Below are positions 1 to 6,377 of a stretch of 7,548 bases of DNA, one piece after another. The stretch comes from an uncultured Prevotellaceae bacterium (GTDB lineage Bacteria; Bacteroidota; Bacteroidia; Bacteroidales; Bacteroidaceae). The notes under the pieces are model-generated. The model saw only the letters and a program-made list of their open reading frames with translations. It had not been told where the DNA came from and did no database searches. The position numbers and the translations under genes are program-made. Location of the stretch: assembly GCA_905202115.1 (NCBI GenBank), contig CAJKQZ010000121.1, positions 1-7,548 of the forward strand, written 5' to 3'. Within the stretch, counting starts at the first letter, position 1, and every line of letters starts with the position of its first letter.

Positions 1-100
1 ACATATTTTGAATTATCTCCTATGTAATTTCAATTATCTGCGGGAAGTTTTTTACCGTGTAAAAAAATATTTTTTTTCTGCGGGAGCATATTTTCTTTAT
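1..100 (-). repeat. Intergenic repeat, copy 1 (inverted, partial, runs off left edge)
   Basis: Read on the minus strand, this stretch matches the repeat copies at 3072-3290 and 7380-7548. The box GGTAAAAAACTTCCCGCAG is exact at 38-56. It is preceded on the minus strand by an A8-TA-T7 palindromic tract (about 61-77) and followed by a 21-bp unit at 20-40 and a second, cut-off unit at 1-19 containing GAGATAATTCAAAATAT. The upstream half seen in copies 2 and 3, with its ATTTCAACGGAATT box, is absent here. On the plus strand CTGCGGGA occurs twice, at 38-45 and 78-85. The element belongs to no family I recognise. It continues beyond the window start. Confidence 0.85.
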
Positions 101-244
101 CAATATACATAGGCCAGAATATCCTTTATGTGACTACTGTTGTTTGCATTAGAGGTGTAGATTACGCATTTAGCCTATAGTTTGCAGGCGTCGGGCGTTA
201 CATAATCGGACTTTTCGGCTATTTTTACCCGAAAATTAATTGTT
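101..244. other. Leader of the HAD gene, no gene seen
   Basis: This 144-bp A/T-rich stretch separates repeat copy 1 from the HAD gene. I see no convincing ORF or RNA gene. TTTG occurs at 143-146 and 181-184, but neither pairs with a second element at the usual 20-bp spacing, so I do not call a promoter, although one is expected here. A weak 5-bp inverted repeat (TCGGG 191-195, CCCGA 228-232) is not strong enough to interpret. Confidence 0.5.
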
Positions 245-910
245 ATGGAGAAAAAATTGAAGGCTGTACTGTTCGATTTCGACGGAGTTGTAGTCGATAC
301 CGAAACGCAGTACACGGAATTCTGGAAACAGGTGGCGGGGCATTATATTCCCGACATAGAAGACTTTGCCCAAAAGGTGAAAGGACAGACGCTCAGGAAT
401 ATCTATGAGAAATATCTGCCCGACCCCGAGCTGCAGGCGGCTGTGGGGCGCGAGCTTGTGGGCTTTGAACGCACCATGCGCTATGACGATGTTGCCGGAG
501 CTTCGGAGTTTGTTGCCGCCGTGAGGCAAGCGAGCATGAAAACAGCCGTTGTTACGAGCTCCGACCTCAACAAGATGAATTGTGTGTATGCCGCGCGTCC
601 GGAAATGAAGTCAATGTTCGACAGTATCTTTACCGCAGAGGATTGCATAGCGTCGAAACCTTCGCCCGAATGCTATATTACGGCGGCAGAGCGGCTGGGA
701 GTTCCCATTGCCGAGTGTGCGGTTATGGAAGATTCGGTGAACGGGCTGAAATCCGCCCTGGCGTCGGGAGCTTTCGTAGTGGGACTCTCCACAACCAATA
801 GCGCGGAGGTCGTTGGGCGGTATGCGGATATTGTAATCCCCGATTTTTCGTGTTTTACGGTTAGCGCCCTTGAAAGTGCTTTCGGGGCTTGTTTGCGCAT
901 GAATAATTAA
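245..910 (+). CDS. HAD-superfamily hydrolase, beta-phosphoglucomutase-like
   Basis: A 221-residue cytoplasmic haloacid-dehalogenase-type phosphatase or phosphomutase. All four HAD motifs are visible: motif I DFDGV with nucleophile D11 and acid/base D13, motif II TSS at 104-106, motif III K138 in SKPSPE, and motif IV MEDS with metal-binding E162 and D163. The region between motifs I and II (about 18-80) is predicted helical, as in the subclass I cap of the beta-phosphoglucomutase/phosphoglycolate phosphatase group. The length is normal for that group. The substrate cannot be read from sequence; sugar phosphates or phosphoglycolate are typical. The start at 245 follows an A/T-rich leader and places motif I at the normal distance from the N-terminus. 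panB begins 95 bp downstream but has its own promoter inside the end of this gene, so the two need not be co-regulated. Confidence 0.9.
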   Translation: MEKKLKAVLFDFDGVVVDTETQYTEFWKQVAGHYIPDIEDFAQKVKGQTLRNIYEKYLPDPELQAAVGRELVGFERTMRYDDVAGASEFVAAVRQASMKTAVVTSSDLNKMNCVYAARPEMKSMFDSIFTAEDCIASKPSPECYITAAERLGVPIAECAVMEDSVNGLKSALASGAFVVGLSTTNSAEVVGRYADIVIPDFSCFTVSALESAFGACLRMNN

Positions 911-923
911 TTGCGTAATTTTG
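892..923 (+). promoter_or_regulatory. Bacteroidetes-type promoter for panB
   Basis: TTTG at 892-895, a 20-bp spacer, then TAATTTTG at 916-923 match the Bacteroidetes primary-sigma consensus (TTTG, 19-21 bp, TAnnTTTG) at every fixed position. The upstream element lies inside the last codons of the HAD gene, and the downstream element lies just after its stop codon. Transcription should start near 929, giving panB a leader of roughly 75 nt. Confidence 0.75.
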
Positions 924-1005
924 CACCCGAATTTTTGGTTGCTCACTTGTTGCGGCTCCTGAAAACGGCCATAGCGGTGGGAATACCTAATTAAAAAAGT
1001 ATACA

Positions 1006-1827
1006 ATGGCTGGTTATATTTCGAACAACGCGCGCCCCGTTACGACGCAGCAGATTGTCGCAATGAAAAGCGAAGGCAGGAAGATAGCAATGCTTACCTC
1101 GTACGACTATACCACGGCGGGGATTGTAGACGGAGCCGGAGTGGACATTATTCTGGTGGGCGATTCGGCCTCGAACGTAATGGCCGGAAACGAAACCACT
1201 ATCCCCATAACTTTGGAGCAGATGATTTATCACGCGCGCAGCGTTGTGCGTGCAACCAAGCATGCTCTTGTGGTTTGCGACATGCCTTTCGGTACGTATC
1301 AGGTTAACAAGGACGACGCGCTCAGAAACGCCGTGAGAATAATGCAGGAGAGCGGTTGCGACGCGCTCAAGCTCGAAGGCGGCGAGGAGATTGCCCCTAC
1401 CATTAAGGCAATGGTCGATATGGGAATACCTGTAATGGGACATCTCGGCCTTACTCCGCAGAGCGTTCACAAGTTCGGCGGATACGGAGTGCGTGCCCGC
1501 AGTGAGGCAGAAGCCGAAAAACTGTTGAACGACGCAGTCTGTATAGAGCAGGCCGGTTGTTTCGGCATGGTGCTCGAGAAGATTCCGGCCGCTCTGGCAG
1601 CCGAGGTTACGAAGAAGGTATCTGTGCCTACAATCGGGATAGGTGCCGGCGCGCAGGTGGACGGTCAGGTGCTCGTTGTGGACGATATGCTTGGCAAGAA
1701 CAACGGTTTTGCGCCTAAGTTCCTGCGCCGTTATGCCGATTTGCATAAAATCATGACCGAAGCCATAGAGAATTATGCGAACGACGTTCGCAGCGGAGCT
1801 TTTCCCGATGAAAGCGAGCAGTATTAG
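1006..1827 (+). CDS. panB: 3-methyl-2-oxobutanoate hydroxymethyltransferase (ketopantoate hydroxymethyltransferase)
   Basis: A 273-residue cytoplasmic enzyme, close to the family's usual length of about 265. It transfers a hydroxymethyl group from 5,10-methylenetetrahydrofolate to 2-oxoisovalerate, giving ketopantoate, the first committed step to pantothenate and CoA. Family signatures run in order: TSYDYTTA (31-38), VGDS with metal ligand D53, CDMPFGTYQ with second metal ligand D92, LKLEGG with K122 and E124, GHLGLTPQS (145-153), LEKIP with the expected catalytic E191, and PTIGIGAG (208-215). The ATG at 1006 follows an A-rich leader, and the N-terminus aligns with known PanB proteins. No other pan gene is present in the window. 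The MFS transporter gene starts 76 bp downstream, and no obvious terminator separates the two. Confidence 0.97.
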   Translation: MAGYISNNARPVTTQQIVAMKSEGRKIAMLTSYDYTTAGIVDGAGVDIILVGDSASNVMAGNETTIPITLEQMIYHARSVVRATKHALVVCDMPFGTYQVNKDDALRNAVRIMQESGCDALKLEGGEEIAPTIKAMVDMGIPVMGHLGLTPQSVHKFGGYGVRARSEAEAEKLLNDAVCIEQAGCFGMVLEKIPAALAAEVTKKVSVPTIGIGAGAQVDGQVLVVDDMLGKNNGFAPKFLRRYADLHKIMTEAIENYANDVRSGAFPDESEQY

Positions 1828-1903
1828 GCATACACGATTATTCGGAAAGGATACAGGCCGATAAATATAGGACGTTGAAATATTTAATCGAGTTTTTTGC
1901 AGA

Positions 1904-3058
1904 ATGGCAGAACACGAATCGGATATGGTAGCGCTGTGCGAAAGGAGAAAGCACTGCATGTGCACTTCCAACATCTTTTTGGTAACGGCAATGGTAATGC
2001 AGATTGTGGCTATGTCGGAGTCGGAATATCCGTCATGCTGTTCTTTAGAGAGCCTTGCCTTTGCAAATATGGCGTTCGTGCTGGGACTGTTCGTACTCGG
2101 GCCGGTAGGAGCCTTTCTTGTCGACAGGTTTCGTCGCCAAAGCGTTTACCGTTCGTCGCTGTTGGTTGCGGCGGCGGCTTCGGCGGTTCTGTATTTTGGC
2201 AGGAGTGCGGAAATAGTGGCTTCAGTGCGTTTTGTCGAGGGTATGATGTACGGACTTGCGCAGGTTGCGCTGGGAAGTACCCTTTTGAACGACCTTGCCG
2301 CTTCGGAGCTGCGAACTTCGTCCGATTACTCCTTTGCCTGGGCCGCATTGCTGGCTATACCGGCGGGTGCGGGGCTCGCCTGCTTCCTCATGGGGCAGTT
2401 CGGCTTCAATGTCGTGATTGCTGTTGCAATAGCAATGCTTTTGCTTTCGGTGGCATTGGTTTCGAGCATGAACGTTCCTTTCCGCGCACCGATACATTCC
2501 GCTGTTTTCGGCCTCGACCGTTTCTGGCAGAAAAACGATATGCTTCCTTTCTTGAATTTGTTGTTCATATCGGTTCCTGCCGGCGTGTTCATAGCCTCTC
2601 TGTCCTCTCCTCTTTACTATGCGCTGGCTGCCGTTGGAGTTGTGGCCGCACATTCGGTGCGCAGAGCCGTGTTCCGCAATGCCGACGTGCGTGCGGAAAT
2701 TGTGACGGGGCTTGTATGTATGTGTTTCTCGCTGCTTATTTTCATGTTGCGCGATACGGAAACGCCCTGCCGTGTTGCTGCGTTTATGTTCGGCGCCGGA
2801 ATTTCGCTCGCTTCTACGCGTTTTCTGCTTTACTTTCTTAAACTTACAGGTCATTGCCAAAGAGGTACAGCTCAGAACACCTATCTTTTGTCGCGCGAGT
2901 GCGGTTATGCGCTCGGTTTCCTGCTTGCTTTTATTGTGCCGGTGCTGGTCGAGATGTCGCTTGCGCTTCTGTTGCTGTCGACTGCTTTCTATCTGCTCGT
3001 CACTCATCCGTGGTTTATGCGGCATAACGACCGCGGTTTCCGGTTCCGCGAAGTTTAG
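1904..3058 (+). CDS. MFS-type membrane transporter, substrate unknown
   Basis: A 384-residue inner-membrane protein with about 12 hydrophobic segments, roughly at 22-38, 52-74, 82-97, 108-128, 143-164, 167-187, 213-233, 236-250, 265-282, 289-310, 330-347 and 349-367. The clearest family mark is the motif A-like loop between helices 2 and 3, GAFLVDRFRRQSVY (69-82), as in major facilitator superfamily carriers. The second half has no clear copy of that motif, only a basic stretch near 252-258. The protein carries many cysteines (11 counted), including C12, C18 and C20 near the N-terminus; their meaning is unknown. The substrate cannot be predicted. Its place 76 bp after panB allows, but does not show, a link to pantothenate-related transport. 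I found no Bacteroidetes promoter in the panB-MFS gap, so co-transcription with panB is plausible. An ATG at 1925 is an alternative start that would leave the helices intact. Confidence 0.8.
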   Translation: MAEHESDMVALCERRKHCMCTSNIFLVTAMVMQIVAMSESEYPSCCSLESLAFANMAFVLGLFVLGPVGAFLVDRFRRQSVYRSSLLVAAAASAVLYFGRSAEIVASVRFVEGMMYGLAQVALGSTLLNDLAASELRTSSDYSFAWAALLAIPAGAGLACFLMGQFGFNVVIAVAIAMLLLSVALVSSMNVPFRAPIHSAVFGLDRFWQKNDMLPFLNLLFISVPAGVFIASLSSPLYYALAAVGVVAAHSVRRAVFRNADVRAEIVTGLVCMCFSLLIFMLRDTETPCRVAAFMFGAGISLASTRFLLYFLKLTGHCQRGTAQNTYLLSRECGYALGFLLAFIVPVLVEMSLALLLLSTAFYLLVTHPWFMRHNDRGFRFREV

Positions 3059-3071
3059 GCATTGCTTCACG

Positions 3072-3290
3072 GTGCGGAAAGAATATTCAGGAGAAATTTC
3101 AACGGAATTGCATTATAAACCGAAATTCTTCCGCACAGAATCGGTTTTGGACGGTTTTATATAAAAATGGTCTCTCGCGAAAAAAATATTTTTTTTCGCG
3201 AGGTAAAAAACTTCCCGCAGCAAATTGAAAATACAAGGGAGATAATCGAAAATATGTCTGAGATAATTTAAAATATCTCAGACATATTTT
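3072..3290 (+). repeat. Intergenic repeat, copy 2 (longest copy in the window)
   Basis: Starting 14 bp after the MFS gene, this 219-bp element has several parts in order. First is an imperfect stem (3072-3084 with 3125-3136, one bulged base) whose loop carries ATTTCAACGGAATT at 3096-3109. Next is ATATAAAAATGGTC at 3159-3172. Then comes a palindromic hairpin (3174-3202) with CTCGCG and CGCGAG arms around A7-TA-T8. The invariant box GGTAAAAAACTTCCCGCAG at 3202-3220 follows, then three 21-bp tandem units (3218-3280), and a 17-bp perfect hairpin at 3249-3290 formed from the last units. Copy 3 shares all parts up to the window edge. Copy 1 shares the palindrome, box and units in inverse orientation. 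It has no coding capacity, and its role is unknown. Confidence 0.88.
3218..3280 (+). repeat. Three tandem 21-bp units with phased A-tracts
   Basis: Units lie at 3218-3238, 3239-3259 and 3260-3280. The second and third share GAGATAATNNAAAATAT, differing only at the two N positions; the first is more diverged but keeps the AAT and AAAATA cores. The A-tracts centre near 3229, 3250 and 3271, preceded by an A6 run at 3205-3210, so they repeat at about two helical turns. The same register appears in copy 1, at 20-40 and 1-19 on the minus strand. Confidence 0.75.
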
Positions 3291-3292
3291 TT
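3249..3292 (+). terminator. 17-bp perfect hairpin followed by T-run, possible terminator
   Basis: AAAATATGTCTGAGATA at 3249-3265 pairs perfectly with 3274-3290 around an 8-nt loop, and a T6 run ends at 3292. The shape is that of a Rho-independent terminator for the MFS transcript, but the stem is A/T-rich and lies about 190 bp after the MFS stop codon. It may instead be an inherent end structure of the repeat. The short pairing at 3044-3080, just after the MFS gene, is not convincing as an alternative terminator. Confidence 0.5.
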
Positions 3293-3604
3293 GCTATATA
3301 TACACCTGCTGATTTTCAAGTGCTTGGCGGGTGACCGCTTTTGTCTGCAAACTTTTACAGCAAGGCATTACGGAATTTTATGGCGAACGGTATTTTTACG
3401 TATAAGGGTATTAGGCAGCAGAATAGGGCAGGGATGGGAGTCTTTCCCTGTAGGTTCTTCTGCTTGCGGGAATTGTGCTTGTCCGGGTGGGGCTGGCGTG
3501 TGGAAAGAACACGGAATGCGAGTGAAAAAATACAGGCGTTTCTCTCGCCAGAACATAAAGGTCGCGATTGAACTTAAACGTTTGATAGCGGCTTTATTGT
3601 TATG
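3293..3604. other. Spacer before pfp with no recognisable gene
   Basis: About 310 bp between the repeat and the pfp promoter. Short reading frames exist (3291-3644 and 3341-3571 on the plus strand, 3368-3613 on the minus strand), but their products resemble nothing I know, and the plus-strand frames overlap one another. A small hairpin (CAGGGA 3429-3434, TCCCTG 3445-3450) is present. I see no tRNA, riboswitch or repeat unit. The stretch may be a decayed gene or untranscribed spacer. Confidence 0.5.
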
Positions 3605-3607
3605 TTT

Positions 3608-3639
3608 TTTCAAAATCTCATTTTTAATGCGTATCTTTG
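3608..3639 (+). promoter_or_regulatory. Bacteroidetes-type promoter for pfp
   Basis: TATCTTTG at 3632-3639 matches the TAnnTTTG element exactly. TTTC at 3608-3611, one base off TTTG, sits 20 bp upstream, the same spacing as the panB promoter. Transcription would begin near 3645, leaving an A-rich leader of about 20 nt before the pfp ATG. Confidence 0.7.
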
Positions 3640-3665
3640 CGTGAGAAAAAACAAAACCTTATAAA

Positions 3666-5303
3666 ATGGAAAAAAGTGTATTGCAAATAGCGCGCGAAGC
3701 TTACAGCCCCAAGCTGCCTAAAGCTCTCCGCGGCAATGTGAAAGTAAAGGAAGGCGAGCCTACTCAGAGCGTGGGCGACCAGGAAGAAATCAAAAAACTT
3801 TTCCCCAACACCTACGGACTTCCCCTCGTGGAATTCGTTGCCGGCGAAGCTACAACGCACGCCGCTATGAACGTGGGTGTGATACTTTCGGGCGGACAGG
3901 CTCCCGGTGGGCACAACGTTATATGCGGCTTGTTCGACGGAATTAAACGACTGAACCCAGAAAACCGCCTTTACGGCTTTATCCTCGGCCCCGGCGGCCT
4001 TGTAGACCATAAATACAAGGAGCTTACGGCTGATGTAATCAACGAATATCGCAACAGCGGCGGTTTCGACATGATTGGCTCTGGCCGCACCAAACTCGAA
4101 AAGGAAGAGCAGTTCGAGAAAGGCTATGAGATTGTAAAAGAATTGGGAATAAAGGCGCTTGTAATCATCGGCGGAGATGATTCGAACACGAACGCCTGCG
4201 TTTTGGCCGAGTATTATGCTGCAAAAGGATATGGCATACAGGTTATCGGCTGCCCCAAGACAATCGACGGCGACTTGAAGAACAAACAGATAGAAACGAG
4301 CTTCGGCTTCGACACGGCAACGAAGACTTATTCCGAACTGATTGGCAATATACAGCGCGACGCTGCTTCGGCACGCAAATACTGGCACTTCATAAAGCTT
4401 ATGGGACGCTCCGCTTCCCACATCGCATTGGAATGCTCGCTGCAATGCCACCCCAACATCACTATCGTTTCGGAAGAAGTGGAGGAGAAAAACCAGACTC
4501 TCGACGATATTATCACTTATATAGCACAGGCTGTTGCCGATCGTGCAGCCGAGGGCAACAATTTCGGTACTGTGCTCATTCCTGAGGGACTTATAGAGTT
4601 CATTCCGGCTATCAAACGCCTTATTGCCGAACTTAATGACCTGCTTGCAAGCGAAGAGGGGCAGAAAGTGGCTCCGGCAGATCATTATGAGTGGATTAAA
4701 ACGAAACTCAATGGAGAGAATGCAGCCGTTTACGCTTCTCTTCCCGAAGGTGTGGCAAAACAGCTCACAATGGAGCGCGATCCGCACGGAAACGTCCAGG
4801 TTTCGCTCATCGAGACGGAGAAACTTCTCTCGGAAATGGTAGGCAAGAAGCTCGCACAGTGGAAAGCGGAAGGAAAATACGTAGGAAAATTCGCTCCCCA
4901 GCACCATTTCTTCGGTTATGAGGGACGTTGCGCCGCTCCTTCCAATTACGACGCCGACTATTGCTATGCTCTCGGCGTGAGTGCTTCGGAACTTATTGCG
5001 AACGGCAAAACCGGTTACATGGCGATAGTAAACAATACTACCGCTTCCGCCGAAGAGTGGATTGCAGGCGGTGTGCCTATCACGATGATGCTTAACATGG
5101 AGCGTCGTAACGGTCAGATGAAGCCCGTTATCCGCAAGGCTCTCGTAGAACTCGACGCTGCTCCGTTCAAGGAGTTCGCTGCTCACCGCGAAGAGTGGAG
5201 CCGTAACACCTGCTTCGTTTATCCCGGCCCGATTCAGTATTTCGGTCCTACCGAAGTTTGCGACCAGCCAACCAAAACCCTGCAACTGGAACGCGGAAAA
5301 TAA
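3666..5303 (+). CDS. pfp: Diphosphate--fructose-6-phosphate 1-phosphotransferase (PPi-dependent phosphofructokinase, long form)
   Basis: A 545-residue cytoplasmic enzyme that interconverts fructose 6-phosphate and fructose 1,6-bisphosphate using pyrophosphate instead of ATP. It therefore works reversibly in glycolysis and gluconeogenesis. Key motifs are GGQAPGGHN (76-84), GGDDSNTNA (169-177), PKTIDGD (197-203) with catalytic D201, MGRSASH (246-252), IPEG (305-308) and GYEGR (417-421). D172 of GGDD and K198 of PKT are the residues known to mark PPi rather than ATP use. The length of about 550, with an N-terminal extension of some 65 residues and an insertion between about 310 and 415, fits the long PFP group also found in plants and spirochaetes. 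The start is fixed by the promoter about 27 bp upstream and the A-rich leader. It appears monocistronic, with a strong hairpin terminator downstream. Confidence 0.95.
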   Translation: MEKSVLQIAREAYSPKLPKALRGNVKVKEGEPTQSVGDQEEIKKLFPNTYGLPLVEFVAGEATTHAAMNVGVILSGGQAPGGHNVICGLFDGIKRLNPENRLYGFILGPGGLVDHKYKELTADVINEYRNSGGFDMIGSGRTKLEKEEQFEKGYEIVKELGIKALVIIGGDDSNTNACVLAEYYAAKGYGIQVIGCPKTIDGDLKNKQIETSFGFDTATKTYSELIGNIQRDAASARKYWHFIKLMGRSASHIALECSLQCHPNITIVSEEVEEKNQTLDDIITYIAQAVADRAAEGNNFGTVLIPEGLIEFIPAIKRLIAELNDLLASEEGQKVAPADHYEWIKTKLNGENAAVYASLPEGVAKQLTMERDPHGNVQVSLIETEKLLSEMVGKKLAQWKAEGKYVGKFAPQHHFFGYEGRCAAPSNYDADYCYALGVSASELIANGKTGYMAIVNNTTASAEEWIAGGVPITMMLNMERRNGQMKPVIRKALVELDAAPFKEFAAHREEWSRNTCFVYPGPIQYFGPTEVCDQPTKTLQLERGK

Positions 5304-5411
5304 TATAAACGACTGAAAGTTGCATACAATGCGGCTTATCGCTTTGTTCGTAACGACTGCGTGCCTGTTGCGAAATACGGATAGCCGTTTTAGACTTCAC
5401 ATGTAAGGATT

Positions 5412-5466
5412 AAGAGTTAAGTTCTCCGCCACCGTTGTTATCCGGTAGGTGAGAACTTAACTTTTT
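5412..5466 (+). terminator. Rho-independent terminator after pfp
   Basis: AGTTAAGTTCTC at 5415-5426 pairs perfectly with GAGAACTTAACT at 5451-5462 and can be extended outward to 5412/5465. An inner stem, ACCG 5431-5434 with CGGT 5443-5446, lies within the loop. The right arm runs into T5 at 5462-5466. It lies about 110 bp after the pfp stop codon and ends only 17 bp before the GH25 start codon. A weaker hairpin (ACGG 5377-5380, CCGT 5385-5388, then a T-run) lies upstream. Confidence 0.75.
5435..5465 (+). promoter_or_regulatory. Likely GH25 promoter inside the pfp terminator
   Basis: TTG at 5435-5437 in the hairpin loop, a 20-bp spacer, and TAACTTTT at 5458-5465 match the Bacteroidetes promoter except for the last base (G to T). 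The spacing equals that of the panB and pfp promoters. Transcription would start near 5470, about 14 nt before the GH25 ATG. No other site downstream of the terminator can fit. Confidence 0.5.
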
Positions 5467-5483
5467 AATGTATAAAAGCAGAG

Positions 5484-6320
5484 ATGTCCAGGAAAAAAAT
5501 GCGTCGCACGCGTTACAGAAAGAAACGCAACGTCGGATTTTTCGATCGCTTGCGGAAGTTTCCCGTTTGGGTGCTTTGGTGTGGCGGTTTGTTTGCAGCC
5601 GCGGCATATGCTTTTGTATTTTATTTCATTTTCGTAGGACCTTTCACTGTTCGCTGGAAAGCTCTTTACGGTGATGCCAGATATCCCGAAGGATATTCGA
5701 TTCAGGGAATAGACATTTCCCATTATCAGGGCGATATTGACTGGAAAAAATTGCGTGACGCTTCGATTAACGGCGATCCTGTGCGTTTTATCATAATGAA
5801 GTCGACAGAGGGTAACTCTCTTATCGATTCTAATTTCGAAGACAACTTTAATAATGCAAAGGATTACGGGTTTATTCGTGGTGCATACCATTATTTTGTG
5901 CCCGGAGTGCCCGCCCGCGAGCAGGCAGAGCATTTTCTCGGGCAGGTAAGCCTCGAGGAAGGAGATATGCCCCCCGTACTTGATTTTGAGAAACAGGGTT
6001 CGCTGACTCCCGAGCAGGTTGCCGACGAAGCCCTAACCTGGTTGCGCATAGTGGAAGCCCGATACAAGGTAAAACCAGTTATATATACATATTATAAATT
6101 CAAATTGACATTCCTTTCCGATTCTGTTTTCGATGAATATCCTTATTGGATTGCACACTATTACGTGGATACCTTGCGTTATAAGGGAAAATGGAAACTC
6201 TGGCAGCACACCGACGCCGGAAAGCTCGACGGAATAAAAGGCGACGTGGACTTCGACATATACAACGGTTCGATGTACGACCTTATGAGGTTTACGATTC
6301 CGCGCGATGACGAAGACTGA
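5484..6320 (+). CDS. Membrane-anchored GH25 muramidase (lysozyme-like glycoside hydrolase)
   Basis: A 278-residue glycoside hydrolase family 25 protein, expected to cut the beta-1,4 bond between N-acetylmuramic acid and N-acetylglucosamine in peptidoglycan. A strongly basic N-terminus (MSRKKMRRTRYRKKR) precedes one hydrophobic helix at about 27-52 with no clear signal-peptidase site, so it is probably an N-in inner-membrane anchor with the enzyme facing the periplasm. The catalytic domain spans about 73-265: GIDISHYQG (75-83) with D77 opening the barrel, VLDFE with the expected catalytic pair D167 and E169, YWIAHY (221-226), and WQH (240-242) followed by a D-rich strand (254-258) near the barrel end. 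The ATG at 5484 keeps the whole basic tail; an ATG at 5468 is out of frame. The diaminopimelate dehydrogenase gene follows 57 bp later, suggesting a cell-wall theme. A role in wall remodelling, rather than in phage lysis or antagonism, is inferred from the anchor and the housekeeping context. Confidence 0.92.
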   Translation: MSRKKMRRTRYRKKRNVGFFDRLRKFPVWVLWCGGLFAAAAYAFVFYFIFVGPFTVRWKALYGDARYPEGYSIQGIDISHYQGDIDWKKLRDASINGDPVRFIIMKSTEGNSLIDSNFEDNFNNAKDYGFIRGAYHYFVPGVPAREQAEHFLGQVSLEEGDMPPVLDFEKQGSLTPEQVADEALTWLRIVEARYKVKPVIYTYYKFKLTFLSDSVFDEYPYWIAHYYVDTLRYKGKWKLWQHTDAGKLDGIKGDVDFDIYNGSMYDLMRFTIPRDDED

Positions 6321-6377
6321 CATTGTTTTCGTAAAAAGCTAATCAATACATATAATCATAAATAACTCTCAAAACGT

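Noticed and set aside
1841..1865. Hairpin TCGG/CCGA after panB as a terminator
   Set aside because: Only four pairs and no following T-run, so it is not a credible terminator.
991..1974. A 327-codon minus-strand frame opposite panB
   Set aside because: It is a shadow of panB, whose motifs are complete on the plus strand; the antisense product resembles nothing known.
1897..2841. A 314-codon plus-strand frame overlapping the MFS gene
   Set aside because: It is out of frame with the MFS gene, rich in Cys, Gly and Arg, and lacks membrane segments. The 1904-3058 frame gives a coherent 12-helix protein.
3202..3290. Tandem 21-bp units considered as a CRISPR array
   Set aside because: The units abut directly with no unique spacers, the unit is too short, and no cas genes are nearby.
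3624..5285. A 553-codon open frame on the minus strand opposite pfp
   Set aside because: It lies almost wholly antisense to a clearly functional pfp, and its product has no recognisable motif. The open frame follows from pfp codon choice.
6321..6377. Possible promoter between the GH25 gene and ddh
   Set aside because: TTG at 6323-6325 followed 21 bp later by TACATATA matches only half of the TTTG part of the downstream element, too weak to call.
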